Source: Candidatus Nezhaarchaeota archaeon (lineage in GTDB: Archaea; Thermoproteota; Methanomethylicia; Nezhaarchaeales; WYZ-LMO8). Taken from it: a stretch of 64,000 bases of DNA. The translations under genes and the position numbers were made by a program. The stretch is taken from NCBI GenBank assembly GCA_025059375.1, contig JANXDO010000002.1, forward strand, positions 252,966 through 316,965, in the 5' to 3' direction. Positions within the stretch are counted from its first letter, which is position 1, and each line of letters starts with the position of its first letter. The notes beneath the pieces were generated by a model. The model saw only the letters and a program-made list of their open reading frames with translations. It had not been told where the DNA came from and did not search any database. This document shows, in pieces, positions 41,831-50,902 of this stretch.

Positions 41831-42796
41831 GTGAAGGTATTGCTTTACGATAGGTACGGTAGGCCTATAACTAGCTTGAGGGTCACCGTAACTCATAGAT
41901 GTAATTATAGATGTTTCTACTGTCACATGGAAGGGGAGCTCGGCCATGAAGAGCTTAGAGCTGAGGAGATATTTAGGCTTGTTCGTGTTGGTAAGGAGCT
42001 TGGCATAGACAAGGTTAAACTGACTGGTGGTGAGCCCCTTGTTCGAAATGATGTGATTGAGATTATTAGGCTCATAGCTTCTCTAAACCTGTCAGACTTG
42101 GCTATGACGACTAATGGTTCGCTACTTAAGGGGATCGCCTCTAAGCTTAGTGAGGCTGGGCTTAGAAGAGTGAATGTTAGTTTACCTTCTTTAAAGGAGG
42201 GGGTATTTGAGAAGATAACAGGCGTTAGGATGCTGAACAACGTAATTGAGGGGTTGCTTGAAGCTAAGGATTGCAACTTAGACCCCATAAAGCTCAATGT
42301 AGTGTTGCTGAAGGGCTTAAATGATTCTGAGGTATTAGACTTGATGGATTTTGCTAGGAAGCATGAATTCATCCTTCAATTGATAGAGCTAGAACCGGTA
42401 GGCATCGAAGATGAGCTTTATAAGGCGCATCATGTACCCTTAGACGACATCGAGGAATGGCTTAAGGAGAGGGCCGTTAAGGTAGAAGTTAGAAGTTACA
42501 TGCACGGTAGGAGGCAGTACGACCTCGGAGGTCTTAAAGTTGAGGTAGTGAAACCAGTAAATAACCCGTATTTCTGCATGCATTGTACAAGACTTAGGAT
42601 CACAGCCGATGGGAAGTTAAAGCCCTGCCTCATGAGGGGCGATAACCTAATTGACGTACTAGGTGCTATTAGAGGGGGGGATGGTGATGAAGAGCTTGCC
42701 AAGCTGTTCATAAAGGCTGTCGAAGCTAAGGAGCCGTACTTTAAAGATGGAGAAGCAAACAGAAGCAAGAGGGTTAAAGGGTTAAGGATTTGTTAG
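41831..42796 (+). CDS. moaA: GTP 3',8-cyclase MoaA
   Basis: A 321-residue radical SAM enzyme. The N-terminal cluster is CNYRCFYC (C24, C28, C31); the second C-terminal [4Fe-4S] site is CMHCTRLRITADGKLKPC. Together they mark MoaA, the first step of molybdopterin synthesis, converting GTP to cyclic dehydro-GTP. The terminal GG found in many MoaA proteins is absent; the protein ends in GLRIC. GTG start at 41831. Confidence 0.93.
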   Translation: MKVLLYDRYGRPITSLRVTVTHRCNYRCFYCHMEGELGHEELRAEEIFRLVRVGKELGIDKVKLTGGEPLVRNDVIEIIRLIASLNLSDLAMTTNGSLLKGIASKLSEAGLRRVNVSLPSLKEGVFEKITGVRMLNNVIEGLLEAKDCNLDPIKLNVVLLKGLNDSEVLDLMDFARKHEFILQLIELEPVGIEDELYKAHHVPLDDIEEWLKERAVKVEVRSYMHGRRQYDLGGLKVEVVKPVNNPYFCMHCTRLRITADGKLKPCLMRGDNLIDVLGAIRGGDGDEELAKLFIKAVEAKEPYFKDGEANRSKRVKGLRIC

Positions 42797-42802
42797 TAAG
42801 GG

Positions 42803-43540
42803 CTATGGTTTAACGCCTATCATTATCGCGTAACCTATCCTTCCCTCTAAGGCAGATTTAAGCTCGGGATCTGAGGATTCCCAGTCGTAAACTTCTGATA
42901 CATCTCGATAGTAGATGACCTTTAACCCTAACCCTTCCATCAACCTTAAGTAGCTCCCTAATGTTTCTGCTCCGGCTATGCACATACACCAATTAGCTGC
43001 ATCCATAGTCTCCTTGATTGAATTGTCTCTTATGGTGACGTCAGTTATTATCACTTTTCCCCCTCTCTTCACCACCCTAATCATCTCGTTAAGGGCTCCA
43101 CACTTATTTGGGAATAGAGATAATGAGCATTCACACAACACAGCGTCAAAGGAGCCCTCCCTTATTGGCATGAGCTCAGAGTCCGCACGCACTAGCTCAG
43201 TCATGCATCTATAGTGAGGCTTGTACAACGATCTCTTTGCTTTCTTGATGAGTTTGGCTGATAAGTCTAGACCGTAGGCTTGGCAATTGAAGTCCCTTAT
43301 TAATGACTTGATTGTTGATCCCATTCCACAGGCCACGTCAAGAATTCTCCAGCCAGGCTTAACATCAGCTATCCTTAGAACCTCCCTAGTGAGTCTCAAG
43401 CCACCGGGCCTCATAGCTTGCTTGGTCGTAAGCTTAGAGCTCACATTCTCGTAGAACATCGTAACGATTTTCTTGATCACGCAATCAAGTGGTTGTTCTT
43501 GGTCACCTTCAACATAGCCCTCCGTCAAAATCATCACCAC
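42803..43540 (-). CDS. SAM-dependent methyltransferase, possibly DVU_1556/TrsM-like
   Basis: A 245-residue class I methyltransferase. Motif I is ILDVACGMGSTIKSL; the motif II/III region VIITDVTIRDN is clear. The RPGGLRLT stretch just before motif I resembles the DVU_1556 (TrsM) methyltransferase group, known from Mo- or selenium-linked clusters. It is rich in Cys (CECSLSLFPNKC, WCMCIAG). It sits convergently next to moaA within the Mo/W island. The substrate is unknown. The start may be GTG at 43540 or ATG at 43534. Confidence 0.82.
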   Translation of the reverse strand: MVMILTEGYVEGDQEQPLDCVIKKIVTMFYENVSSKLTTKQAMRPGGLRLTREVLRIADVKPGWRILDVACGMGSTIKSLIRDFNCQAYGLDLSAKLIKKAKRSLYKPHYRCMTELVRADSELMPIREGSFDAVLCECSLSLFPNKCGALNEMIRVVKRGGKVIITDVTIRDNSIKETMDAANWCMCIAGAETLGSYLRLMEGLGLKVIYYRDVSEVYDWESSDPELKSALEGRIGYAIMIGVKP

Positions 43541-43595
43541 AAACTTTTATTCAACTCCCCGAGAGTAGGAGGAGGTTGCAGAGTAGCGTGAGGTC

Positions 43596-44867
43596 ATGAT
43601 GTCTCCCGGAGCTGTAAGAGAAGATTGGAAGAGAGTATTAAAGCTTACTTCACCTGAGGAGGCAATTGAAAAGTTATTGAAGAGCTTAGAGATTAAGCCT
43701 AAGATTGAAGAGGTAGACGTAATTAATTGTCTTGGCAGGGTGCTTGCTGAAGATGTTGTTGCTCAGCAAGATATACCACCATATGATTGTGCGTGCTTTG
43801 AAGGTTACGCTATTAAATCTGAGGATACTTTGAGCGCATCAAAGAGCAAGCCGGTTAAGTTAAAGATAGTTGGAAAGATGCTTCCAGGCTTAAAGGAGAT
43901 ACCAAAGGTCGAGAGCGGGCAGGCAGTCTTCGTGGTTACTGGTGCTCCAATGCCGCCAGGTGCTGATGCACTAGTTAGGGTTGAAGAAACGAGATTGGAG
44001 AACGGCTACGTCTTGGTCTTCAGAGCGGTAAAGAGAATGGAGAACGTGGCATCTAAAGGTGAGGATGTGAGAGCTGGAAGTTCAATACTGAAGGCTGGGC
44101 ATGTCATTAGGCCAGTAGATGTTGGCTTACTCATGAGCTTGGGCTACTCTAAGGTTAAAGTGTATGCAAAGCCTCGAGTGGCAATCATATCTGTCGGGAG
44201 AGATCTATACCTCAAGAGTTTAAGTGCTAAAGGGACCCCGCCAAATAACTATGCTTATGTAATTAAGGGGTTCATCGAAGAGATTGGTGGGATTGCTGAT
44301 GTGTTAGGCATAATCCCAGACGACGTGGAAGTCATCAAGAAAACTTTAGGTGAGGCGTTGGATAGATACGATGTTGTACTCACGATGGGTAGCTGTAGCA
44401 TAGGGATTAATGATGCTGTGCCAGACGCTGTAAACAGCCTTGGAGGACCGGGTGTTATAGTCCACGGGCTTAATTTGAGTCCTGGAAAGCCAGCAGGCTT
44501 CGGTATCGTAGGGGGCAAGCCTATTATAATGCTCCCAGCGCACATAGTCTCAGCGGTAGCAGCATTCTATACTTTATGCTTACCTCTATTAGCGACCATG
44601 ACCGGCAGAGAATTAGAAAGAATGTTGCCCTACGTGTACGCCAAGCTTGATGGGCATGAGGAACCGTGGGGCGGTTATAGGTTCCTGAGGCTTGATGTTA
44701 GGGATGTTGATGGAGAATTTGTTGCTAGACCAATGCATGGTGGAGCTAATGTCATGATGACGTTGGTGAGAGCTAGCCACTTTACGATATTACCGCCCGG
44801 GGTCGAGGTTAAGAGGGGTGACAGGCTAAAACTTAAGGCGCTATCACTGTTGCACTTACTACCATAA
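43596..44867 (+). CDS. moeA: Molybdopterin molybdenumtransferase MoeA, copy 2
   Basis: A 423-residue second MoeA. The core motif reads QQDIPPYDCACFEGYAIKS and the second domain SVGRDLYLKSL; MoeA copy 1 has DGYA where this has EGYA, so the two differ at a normally conserved Asp. Archaea often carry two MoeA genes that may be specialised for Mo and W. The start is the second ATG of a run at 43596. It precedes the ferredoxin of the redox operon by about 70 bp. Confidence 0.92.
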   Translation: MMSPGAVREDWKRVLKLTSPEEAIEKLLKSLEIKPKIEEVDVINCLGRVLAEDVVAQQDIPPYDCACFEGYAIKSEDTLSASKSKPVKLKIVGKMLPGLKEIPKVESGQAVFVVTGAPMPPGADALVRVEETRLENGYVLVFRAVKRMENVASKGEDVRAGSSILKAGHVIRPVDVGLLMSLGYSKVKVYAKPRVAIISVGRDLYLKSLSAKGTPPNNYAYVIKGFIEEIGGIADVLGIIPDDVEVIKKTLGEALDRYDVVLTMGSCSIGINDAVPDAVNSLGGPGVIVHGLNLSPGKPAGFGIVGGKPIIMLPAHIVSAVAAFYTLCLPLLATMTGRELERMLPYVYAKLDGHEEPWGGYRFLRLDVRDVDGEFVARPMHGGANVMMTLVRASHFTILPPGVEVKRGDRLKLKALSLLHLLP

Positions 44868-44938
44868 CCCAGAATTAACTTAATTCACGAAAGTGAAAAA
44901 AGCTTATCTACTCAATCAAGGAGCTACTATGGGGGCAA

Positions 44939-45469
44939 ATGATCATGCCAGAGTACGGCATCATGGCCGATCTTGATAGATGCGTTGGTTGCAGGGCTTG
45001 CGAGCTTGCCTGTAGAAATGAAAATCAATTATCTGAGGCTATGAGCTTTATAAGGAATGTTAGAATAGGTCCAGAGATGATGAATGGCAAGATTGTCATG
45101 TACTTCGTGTCTCTACCATGCATGCATTGTGGCCGAGCTCCCTGCGCTGAAGTATGCCCAGCTAAAGCGATTAGGAAGAGGCCCGATGGAATAGTACTGC
45201 TCGATGAAACCAAGTGTATAGGATGTAAGTACTGCATGTGGGTTTGCCCATTCGGTGCTCCTCAGTTCAATGCTCAATTGGGAAGAATGCAAAAGTGTCG
45301 ACTTTGTGTGCAAAGGATTGAAAAGGGACTTGAACCTGCATGTGTAAGGACTTGCCATGTTAAGGCCCTCAAATTTGGAACAATTGAACAATTGTCTGAG
45401 GCTGCTAAGATGAAGGTGGCTAGAAGAGCAGCTGCGCTTAGAATGCCAGGGATCATGACCCCGCTGTAG
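44939..45469 (+). CDS. Four-cluster ferredoxin subunit (DmsB/HycB type)
   Basis: A 176-residue protein with four Cys-rich sites: CVGCRACELAC, CMHCGRAPCAEVCP, CIGCKYCMWVCP and the C-terminal CRLC...ACVRTCH. This is the electron-transfer subunit type of bis-PGD oxidoreductases. It starts with GGGGGC upstream of ATG 44939. It is first of a three-gene run with the TfrB- and TfrA-like genes and points toward the convergent molybdopterin enzyme, its most likely partner. Confidence 0.92.
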   Translation: MIMPEYGIMADLDRCVGCRACELACRNENQLSEAMSFIRNVRIGPEMMNGKIVMYFVSLPCMHCGRAPCAEVCPAKAIRKRPDGIVLLDETKCIGCKYCMWVCPFGAPQFNAQLGRMQKCRLCVQRIEKGLEPACVRTCHVKALKFGTIEQLSEAAKMKVARRAAALRMPGIMTPL

Positions 45470-45489
45470 GGCCTTGAGGAGGTTTATGA

Positions 45490-47085
45490 TTGAACAGTGA
45501 GAAAGATAAACTTACTGTAAAGGTGTTCAAGTATAATCCAGAAGTAGATGAAAAGCCATATTACTCCATCTATGAGGTTCCATGGCGCGAAGGGATGACA
45601 GTCCTAGAGGTGTTAAGGTACATATACGAGGTTTATGAGCCCATAGCCTTTAGATTTCATTGTAGGTCCGGTATATGTGGTGCCTGCGGTGTCATGCTTA
45701 ATGGTAGACCTGTCTTAGCTTGTAGAACTTATGTCGATAAACCCGGAGAGATAGTGATAGAGCCGTTAAAGAACTTTAATGTAATAAGAGATCTTATAGT
45801 TGACAGGAGGCCAGCATTAGAGCAAACTATCAAGCTAGAGCCTTGGTTGATAAGGAGCAAGAGGCCGAGTGATTTTGAAAAGCTTGAGTGGCCTCTTGAA
45901 GAGCGAGAACTGTTTTACCTGCTCTCAACATGTAGGGAGTGCTACTTATGTAGAGCTGCATGTCCTGTGGCTGAAGTGGGCCTTAAGAGGCCGGATATAA
46001 CGAGGTATCCTGGTGCTAAGTTTTACATCAGGGATTTAGCGACGAGATTCTTCGATCCTAGAGATGAGGCTAAGGATGTTAGGTGTGTGAAACTAAGAGA
46101 TGACATAGATGCTTACGCATGCACTACGTGTAAGAAGTGCTGGGAGGTTTGTCCAAGAGAATTTGAGATTCCAGAGGTTATGGAGATCTTAAGGTCATTT
46201 ATTGCGAAGGCTGGAATGGGCCCTCTTGAGGGACACAAGGTCTTTGTCAACTTTATACTGAAAACGGGGAGATCCGTTGAAAGACAGAAAACACCGCTGT
46301 TGGAACAAGTCCCAGAGATAGTCGACGTCTCCAATCCGGTCGATGAGGTATTATTCTTCACCGGCTGCTTAATTGATTATAGGCTTCAGGGGGTTGGTTT
46401 AGGAGTAATAGAGGTACTTAAGAGGAATAATGTTAGGGTCATCATACCCAAGGATCAACAATGCTGCGGATCTCCAGCTATAAGATCTGGTCTCTTTGAT
46501 GTTGGCAAGGCCCAAGCCCTAAAGAACACAGAGGTCTTTGAGAGATACGGTGTTAAAAAGGTTGTAATGGGATGTCCTGGCTGTCTACTAACTTGGAGAA
46601 TAAACTTCCCTAAGTTTGTTTCTCAGGTACGAGGTTACCCCCCACGCCTTGAGGTCTACGAGGTGGTAGAGTATCTGGTCAATGTTATTGGTTTGGACAG
46701 ATTAAATAAACAGCTTGGTAGGATTGACATGACCGTAACGTACCACGACTCGTGCCACTTAAGGAGGGGTTGCGGAATTTGGAAGGAGCCTCGAGAGCTT
46801 ATCAAGCTAATACCTGGTCTGGAATTTAAAGAGATGATGGAGCACGATGTCTGTTGTGGCTCCGGTGGTGGCGTGAGGGCAAGCAGGAGGGCTGTCTCAG
46901 TTGAGGTAGGCAAGAGGAAGGCTGCGAACATCATGGCTGCTGGCGTCGAGGGTGTCATCATGGAGTGCCCCTTCTGCTACATCCAGATAAGTGATATGTT
47001 GCAACAATTCAATGGTGGAAAGGTCAAGGTCTTATACCTAGTAGACTTGATGGCCGACGCCTACAGGAGGGCTGAGAGTAGGTGA
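45490..47085 (+). CDS. TfrB-like protein: SdhB iron-sulfur domain fused to HdrD-type CCG domains
   Basis: A 531-residue protein. Residues 1-105 carry a plant-type [2Fe-2S] site (C58, C63, C66 and C78 in CRSGICGACGVMLNG...AC). Two [4Fe-4S] sites follow (CRECYLCRAACP; CTTCKKCWEVCP). The C-terminal half has two CCG modules: QQCCGSPAIRSG with GCPGC, and DVCCGSGGGVR with CPFC. This is the layout of thiol:fumarate reductase subunit B, where the CCG region handles coenzyme M/B heterodisulfide. TTG start at 45490; overlaps the TfrA-like gene by 4 bp. Confidence 0.92.
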   Translation: MNSEKDKLTVKVFKYNPEVDEKPYYSIYEVPWREGMTVLEVLRYIYEVYEPIAFRFHCRSGICGACGVMLNGRPVLACRTYVDKPGEIVIEPLKNFNVIRDLIVDRRPALEQTIKLEPWLIRSKRPSDFEKLEWPLEERELFYLLSTCRECYLCRAACPVAEVGLKRPDITRYPGAKFYIRDLATRFFDPRDEAKDVRCVKLRDDIDAYACTTCKKCWEVCPREFEIPEVMEILRSFIAKAGMGPLEGHKVFVNFILKTGRSVERQKTPLLEQVPEIVDVSNPVDEVLFFTGCLIDYRLQGVGLGVIEVLKRNNVRVIIPKDQQCCGSPAIRSGLFDVGKAQALKNTEVFERYGVKKVVMGCPGCLLTWRINFPKFVSQVRGYPPRLEVYEVVEYLVNVIGLDRLNKQLGRIDMTVTYHDSCHLRRGCGIWKEPRELIKLIPGLEFKEMMEHDVCCGSGGGVRASRRAVSVEVGKRKAANIMAAGVEGVIMECPFCYIQISDMLQQFNGGKVKVLYLVDLMADAYRRAESR

Positions 47086-48530
47086 TCAAAATAAAGAGAA
47101 TGGAGACTGACGTATTAGTGATAGGTGGTGGCGCTGCAGGTATGAGAGCAGCCATAGCTGCTAATGATACTGGAGCCAAGGTCATGCTGCTAGATAAGGG
47201 CTTAATTGGTAGGAGTGGTATGTCGGGCACCATCCCATACTGGAATGTTCCTGCCCCAATTATTCCTGAAGAGGATGAGTACTTCGAAGACTTAATGAGG
47301 TCTTCGCATGGGCTAGCTGATCCGAGGCTTCTCAAGGTACTAGTTTCTGAGGCTAGAGATAGAGTTATGGAGTTAGAAGAGTATGGTAACATCTTCACTA
47401 GAGACTCGTTAGGGGGAGTATCACCTATTCAAGCTGAAGGTCACTCAAAAGCGAGGGTATTCACGCCAGCCTACTCGTGGATCATGGCTATGCAGTTATT
47501 TAGGAGGGGGGTAATGGTTCACGATGAGACCTTCGTTACGAGCTTATTAAAGGTTGGAGATAGAGTTGTAGGTGCTGTTGCGATTAGTCTCAAGGAAGGA
47601 GTACTCCTTGCCATTAAGTCTAAGGCTACGATAATTGCTACAGGTGGGGCTGGGCACGTTTTTGGTATGGATACGAGGTTATGGCAATCTACGAATCCAG
47701 TCGAGTTGACGGGAGATGGGTATGCCCTAGCCTATAATGCTGGTGCTGAGCTAGTGGACATGGAGTTCAATCAAGTGGTTCTTGAACCACAGTACTCAAG
47801 TGGGCTAGGACAGACGTTTACTAGCTCAGCTTTGGCATTGGCCAGATCTTTAAGGTCCTCAGAAGCGTTTCAAGGAGCACCATCAGTCCATCACATGCTA
47901 GGTGGTGTCGTAATAGATGAGCATGGTAGGACCAGCATACCTGGATTATATGCATGTGGCGAAGTTGCTGGGGGATTACACCTGAAGGCTACAGATCAGT
48001 TCATAGGGTGCTTAGTTTTTGGTAAACGTGCTGGTGAAGCTGCTGCTAAGGAGGAGAGAGGTGGAGATTTATCAATGAATGAGGTGGCGAGGGAGGTGGA
48101 TCGCGTTCTTTCAGTTCTTAACAGTAACCCCGAGAATCCTCTAACTCCACACATCCTGAGGAGGAGGCTGATGAACACCATGTGGAATAAGGTGGGTTTA
48201 GCAAAGAGCGAGAAGAGCTTAATTGAGGCTCTAAATGTAATAGAGGAGGTGAAGAGCTCACTACCTCGAATGCATGTTAGGGACAAAACTAAGATATTTA
48301 ATAAAGAGTGGATTGAGGCGCTCGAGACCTACAACATGGTCATAGTTGCAGAAATGATAGTTAGGGCCTCCCTCCTAAGAAGAGAGAGTAGAGGGGTCTT
48401 TAGGAGGGTGGACTATCCAAAGGCTGATGATAGGTATTTAGGACACATATATGTGAAGAAGAAAGGTAACGAGATGGTCTTGGAGTTCAAGCCTATAGCT
48501 AGAGAAGAGGCTGTAAAGGTTGTTAGGTAG
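47082..48530 (+). CDS. TfrA/FrdA-like flavoprotein subunit
   Basis: A 482-residue FAD protein. The dinucleotide-binding motif is VLVIGGGAAGMRAAIAA; the flavin-site segment HHMLGGVVIDEHGRTSIPGL and ACGEVAGGLHLKATDQ match the fumarate reductase/succinate dehydrogenase flavoprotein family. It is shorter than usual SdhA (about 570-650 residues). GTG start overlaps the TfrB-like gene end. No membrane anchor genes follow, so a soluble complex is likely. Fumarate is only one possible substrate. Confidence 0.9.
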   Translation: MIKIKRMETDVLVIGGGAAGMRAAIAANDTGAKVMLLDKGLIGRSGMSGTIPYWNVPAPIIPEEDEYFEDLMRSSHGLADPRLLKVLVSEARDRVMELEEYGNIFTRDSLGGVSPIQAEGHSKARVFTPAYSWIMAMQLFRRGVMVHDETFVTSLLKVGDRVVGAVAISLKEGVLLAIKSKATIIATGGAGHVFGMDTRLWQSTNPVELTGDGYALAYNAGAELVDMEFNQVVLEPQYSSGLGQTFTSSALALARSLRSSEAFQGAPSVHHMLGGVVIDEHGRTSIPGLYACGEVAGGLHLKATDQFIGCLVFGKRAGEAAAKEERGGDLSMNEVAREVDRVLSVLNSNPENPLTPHILRRRLMNTMWNKVGLAKSEKSLIEALNVIEEVKSSLPRMHVRDKTKIFNKEWIEALETYNMVIVAEMIVRASLLRRESRGVFRRVDYPKADDRYLGHIYVKKKGNEMVLEFKPIAREEAVKVVR

Positions 48531-50772
48531 AGGGCTGATCCTCGGCCTTATATACTTTACAAAGTAATCCTGTGTAATAGTAACATCCATAGGCTTGATC
48601 CAAGGCTTCTGGGTCATCATCCGTTAAGAGGTTCACATTGGATTCGAAGGCGCCAAAGAGTGATGGTTCTGGTCCAGGCTTCTCTGGGTACCACCAGCTT
48701 GCTTCTGCGCATACAACTTGTGGATGCAGGCTCACATTATAGAAAGCTCTCTGCTTTATTCTGCCATTCAAAGTCTCTATCCAAATCCAGTCACCATCAC
48801 TTATGCCAAGTGATCGAGCGGTATCTGGGTTTATGTGACATAATGGATCAGGATGCATTCTTCTTAGAGCTTGAATCTGTCTCTGCTCGGAGTGGTGAAA
48901 AGGCATGAACTTGATCCCTGCAACTAAAATGAGTGGGTACTCTTTAGCTAGTTCTGGATTGCTATACGGTGTCATGGGCGGTTCTTTATAGGTTGGGAGA
49001 GGTTCATAACCCATTTTTTCCAGTATCGTGGAGTATAACTCTACTTTTCCTGTTGGTGTGGCAAACCTGTCGGTGACTTTAGGAAGAGATGAGTGCATCC
49101 TTATGTAGTGAACGAAGTCTGATAAGCTCATACCGAGCCCGAGGGGCTCAAGCCTGTATTCATAAGCTTCCTCGAGTGTCTTCCAAGGCCAGTACTGCTC
49201 TTGTCCTAATCTTATGCCAAGTTCCCTCCAGAAGTCGAAGTCGGTCCTTCTCTCATAAAGCGGTTGTACGGCTCTCTCCGACAGTATCAAGAAGTTTGAT
49301 GTCCCAAAGGAGCTTGTCGCAATGGGTCTCTCAAGCCAACTGGCAGCTGGTAATACGTAATCGGATAGCATTGCTGTAGGCGTTATCCAGAAGTCCATTG
49401 TCACTAAGAGCTCAACGGATTTGAGCGCTTGGTAGACAAGTTTAGAGTTACCGTAGGACAGAAGGGGATTAGACGCTACGACTATTATCGCCTTTATTGG
49501 GTAGGGCTTACCTGTTAAAGCAGCCCTCCAAATGTATGAGGGGTGGGCTTCACAACACCACTCAGCTGGCGGTGTTTTACCCCAAAACTTCTTTGTGTAA
49601 CTGCATATGACCTCGTAAGCTGGCCACGACATCATCTTGAATCTATCTGATCCCAATTGCTTTGCTCTCTGCTCTGGTGGTAGCAGTTCGTTGAGCTCTA
49701 AGTCTGAGTCTATGTAGATTTCAGTGTTAGGACCTAGGATCAGGTTGCCTCCAGCTTTATTTAGATTCCCCGTTATGGCTTTTAGTATTGCTCTAGCTCT
49801 AAGTAGACTCGATGAGCCCGACCCCATGTGTTCGTTCTTTGACCCCCAGATCATGGTGGCTGGCTTTATTGTTGCATACATCCTAGCGGATTCTATTATG
49901 TCGTCCTTGGGTATCCATGTTACCTTCTCAGCCCATTCAGGCGTATACTGTTGAACATGTTCTCTTAGTTTCTCAAAGCCATAGCAGTACTTTTCTACAA
50001 ACTCTCTATCGTAGAGACCTTCGTTAATTATGACGTTAATCCATGCTAGTGCTAATGCTCCATCAGATGCTGGTCTTATCCTTAACCACATGTCTGCTTT
50101 TGATGCTAACTCACTTAGTCTGGGATCTATAACTATGAGCTTGGCATTGTTGTTCTCTTTAGCATCAAGTATGCCCCTCATCTCTGGGAGATTGTTTGAG
50201 CCTGAGTTTCTTCCCCATGCCACTATGAGTTTAGTGTTAGGTATATCTGGCACAGCGTACCAACCATAAGTTACGGTCTCTGCTATGAATGTCGGTAGCC
50301 AGCACACATGAGCTATGTGACATATATTGGGGCTACCAAATAGATTGAAGAACCTTCTTCGGGCCCAATCATCCGTCCTATTAGTCCCACCTACTGAGGC
50401 AACACATTCAGGTCCATACTTCTCCTTAAGTTCTTTCAGTTTAGCAGCTATCTCGTCGAGTGCTTCATTCCAAGATATCCTCTTAAACTTGCCTTCTCCC
50501 CTCTCACCAACCCTCTTAAGTGGGTAATTGACTCTTTGTGGGTGGTAGAGGAACTCTCTCCAAGTGTGTGGTCTAGGGCACATCGCACCTTTGTTAATTG
50601 GATGATCAGGATCACCTTCAACTTTTATTATCTCACCATTCTTGACATAAACTAGCATGCCGCAGTTTTGATAGCAGAACCAGCAGGCTGCTTTTTTGAC
50701 TTCAATACCACCCTTGAGCTCGAAGGACATTTTAACTCTCCCTTCCAGATAGGCAGACCCTTTCAACTTCAT
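48523..50772 (-). CDS. Bis-PGD Mo/W oxidoreductase (CISM family catalytic subunit)
   Basis: A 749-residue catalytic subunit. The N-terminal [4Fe-4S] site uses C30, C33, C37 and C65. The usual molybdopterin domains follow, with PGD contacts such as WGRNSGSNN and VIDPRLSELA. Cys157, in HIAHVCWLP, is the expected metal ligand; formate dehydrogenases and nitrate reductases place a His after it, here it is Trp. No twin-Arg signal is seen, so it is probably cytoplasmic. It converges on the TfrA-like gene with an 8-bp overlap. The substrate is unknown. Confidence 0.9.
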   Translation of the reverse strand: MKLKGSAYLEGRVKMSFELKGGIEVKKAACWFCYQNCGMLVYVKNGEIIKVEGDPDHPINKGAMCPRPHTWREFLYHPQRVNYPLKRVGERGEGKFKRISWNEALDEIAAKLKELKEKYGPECVASVGGTNRTDDWARRRFFNLFGSPNICHIAHVCWLPTFIAETVTYGWYAVPDIPNTKLIVAWGRNSGSNNLPEMRGILDAKENNNAKLIVIDPRLSELASKADMWLRIRPASDGALALAWINVIINEGLYDREFVEKYCYGFEKLREHVQQYTPEWAEKVTWIPKDDIIESARMYATIKPATMIWGSKNEHMGSGSSSLLRARAILKAITGNLNKAGGNLILGPNTEIYIDSDLELNELLPPEQRAKQLGSDRFKMMSWPAYEVICSYTKKFWGKTPPAEWCCEAHPSYIWRAALTGKPYPIKAIIVVASNPLLSYGNSKLVYQALKSVELLVTMDFWITPTAMLSDYVLPAASWLERPIATSSFGTSNFLILSERAVQPLYERRTDFDFWRELGIRLGQEQYWPWKTLEEAYEYRLEPLGLGMSLSDFVHYIRMHSSLPKVTDRFATPTGKVELYSTILEKMGYEPLPTYKEPPMTPYSNPELAKEYPLILVAGIKFMPFHHSEQRQIQALRRMHPDPLCHINPDTARSLGISDGDWIWIETLNGRIKQRAFYNVSLHPQVVCAEASWWYPEKPGPEPSLFGAFESNVNLLTDDDPEALDQAYGCYYYTGLLCKVYKAEDQPST

Positions 50773-50902
50773 TTCGTAAGCTTTTTAACTCTTACTTGTC
50801 GTTAGCCTGACCATAAGCTAATGTGTCACTTAGATGCCGTGTAGTTCTAGTCAATGATCCATGCTCAAACAGTGAGTGCTTTAGAGTGATCTTTGTAGAC
50901 CC

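Noticed and set aside
47082-48530. Flavoprotein as succinate dehydrogenase of the TCA cycle
   Set aside because: No membrane anchor subunits follow, the protein is short, and the Fe-S partner carries HdrD-type CCG domains.
48523-50772. Formate dehydrogenase call for the Mo/W enzyme
   Set aside because: The residue after the ligand Cys is Trp in place of the His expected for formate dehydrogenase.
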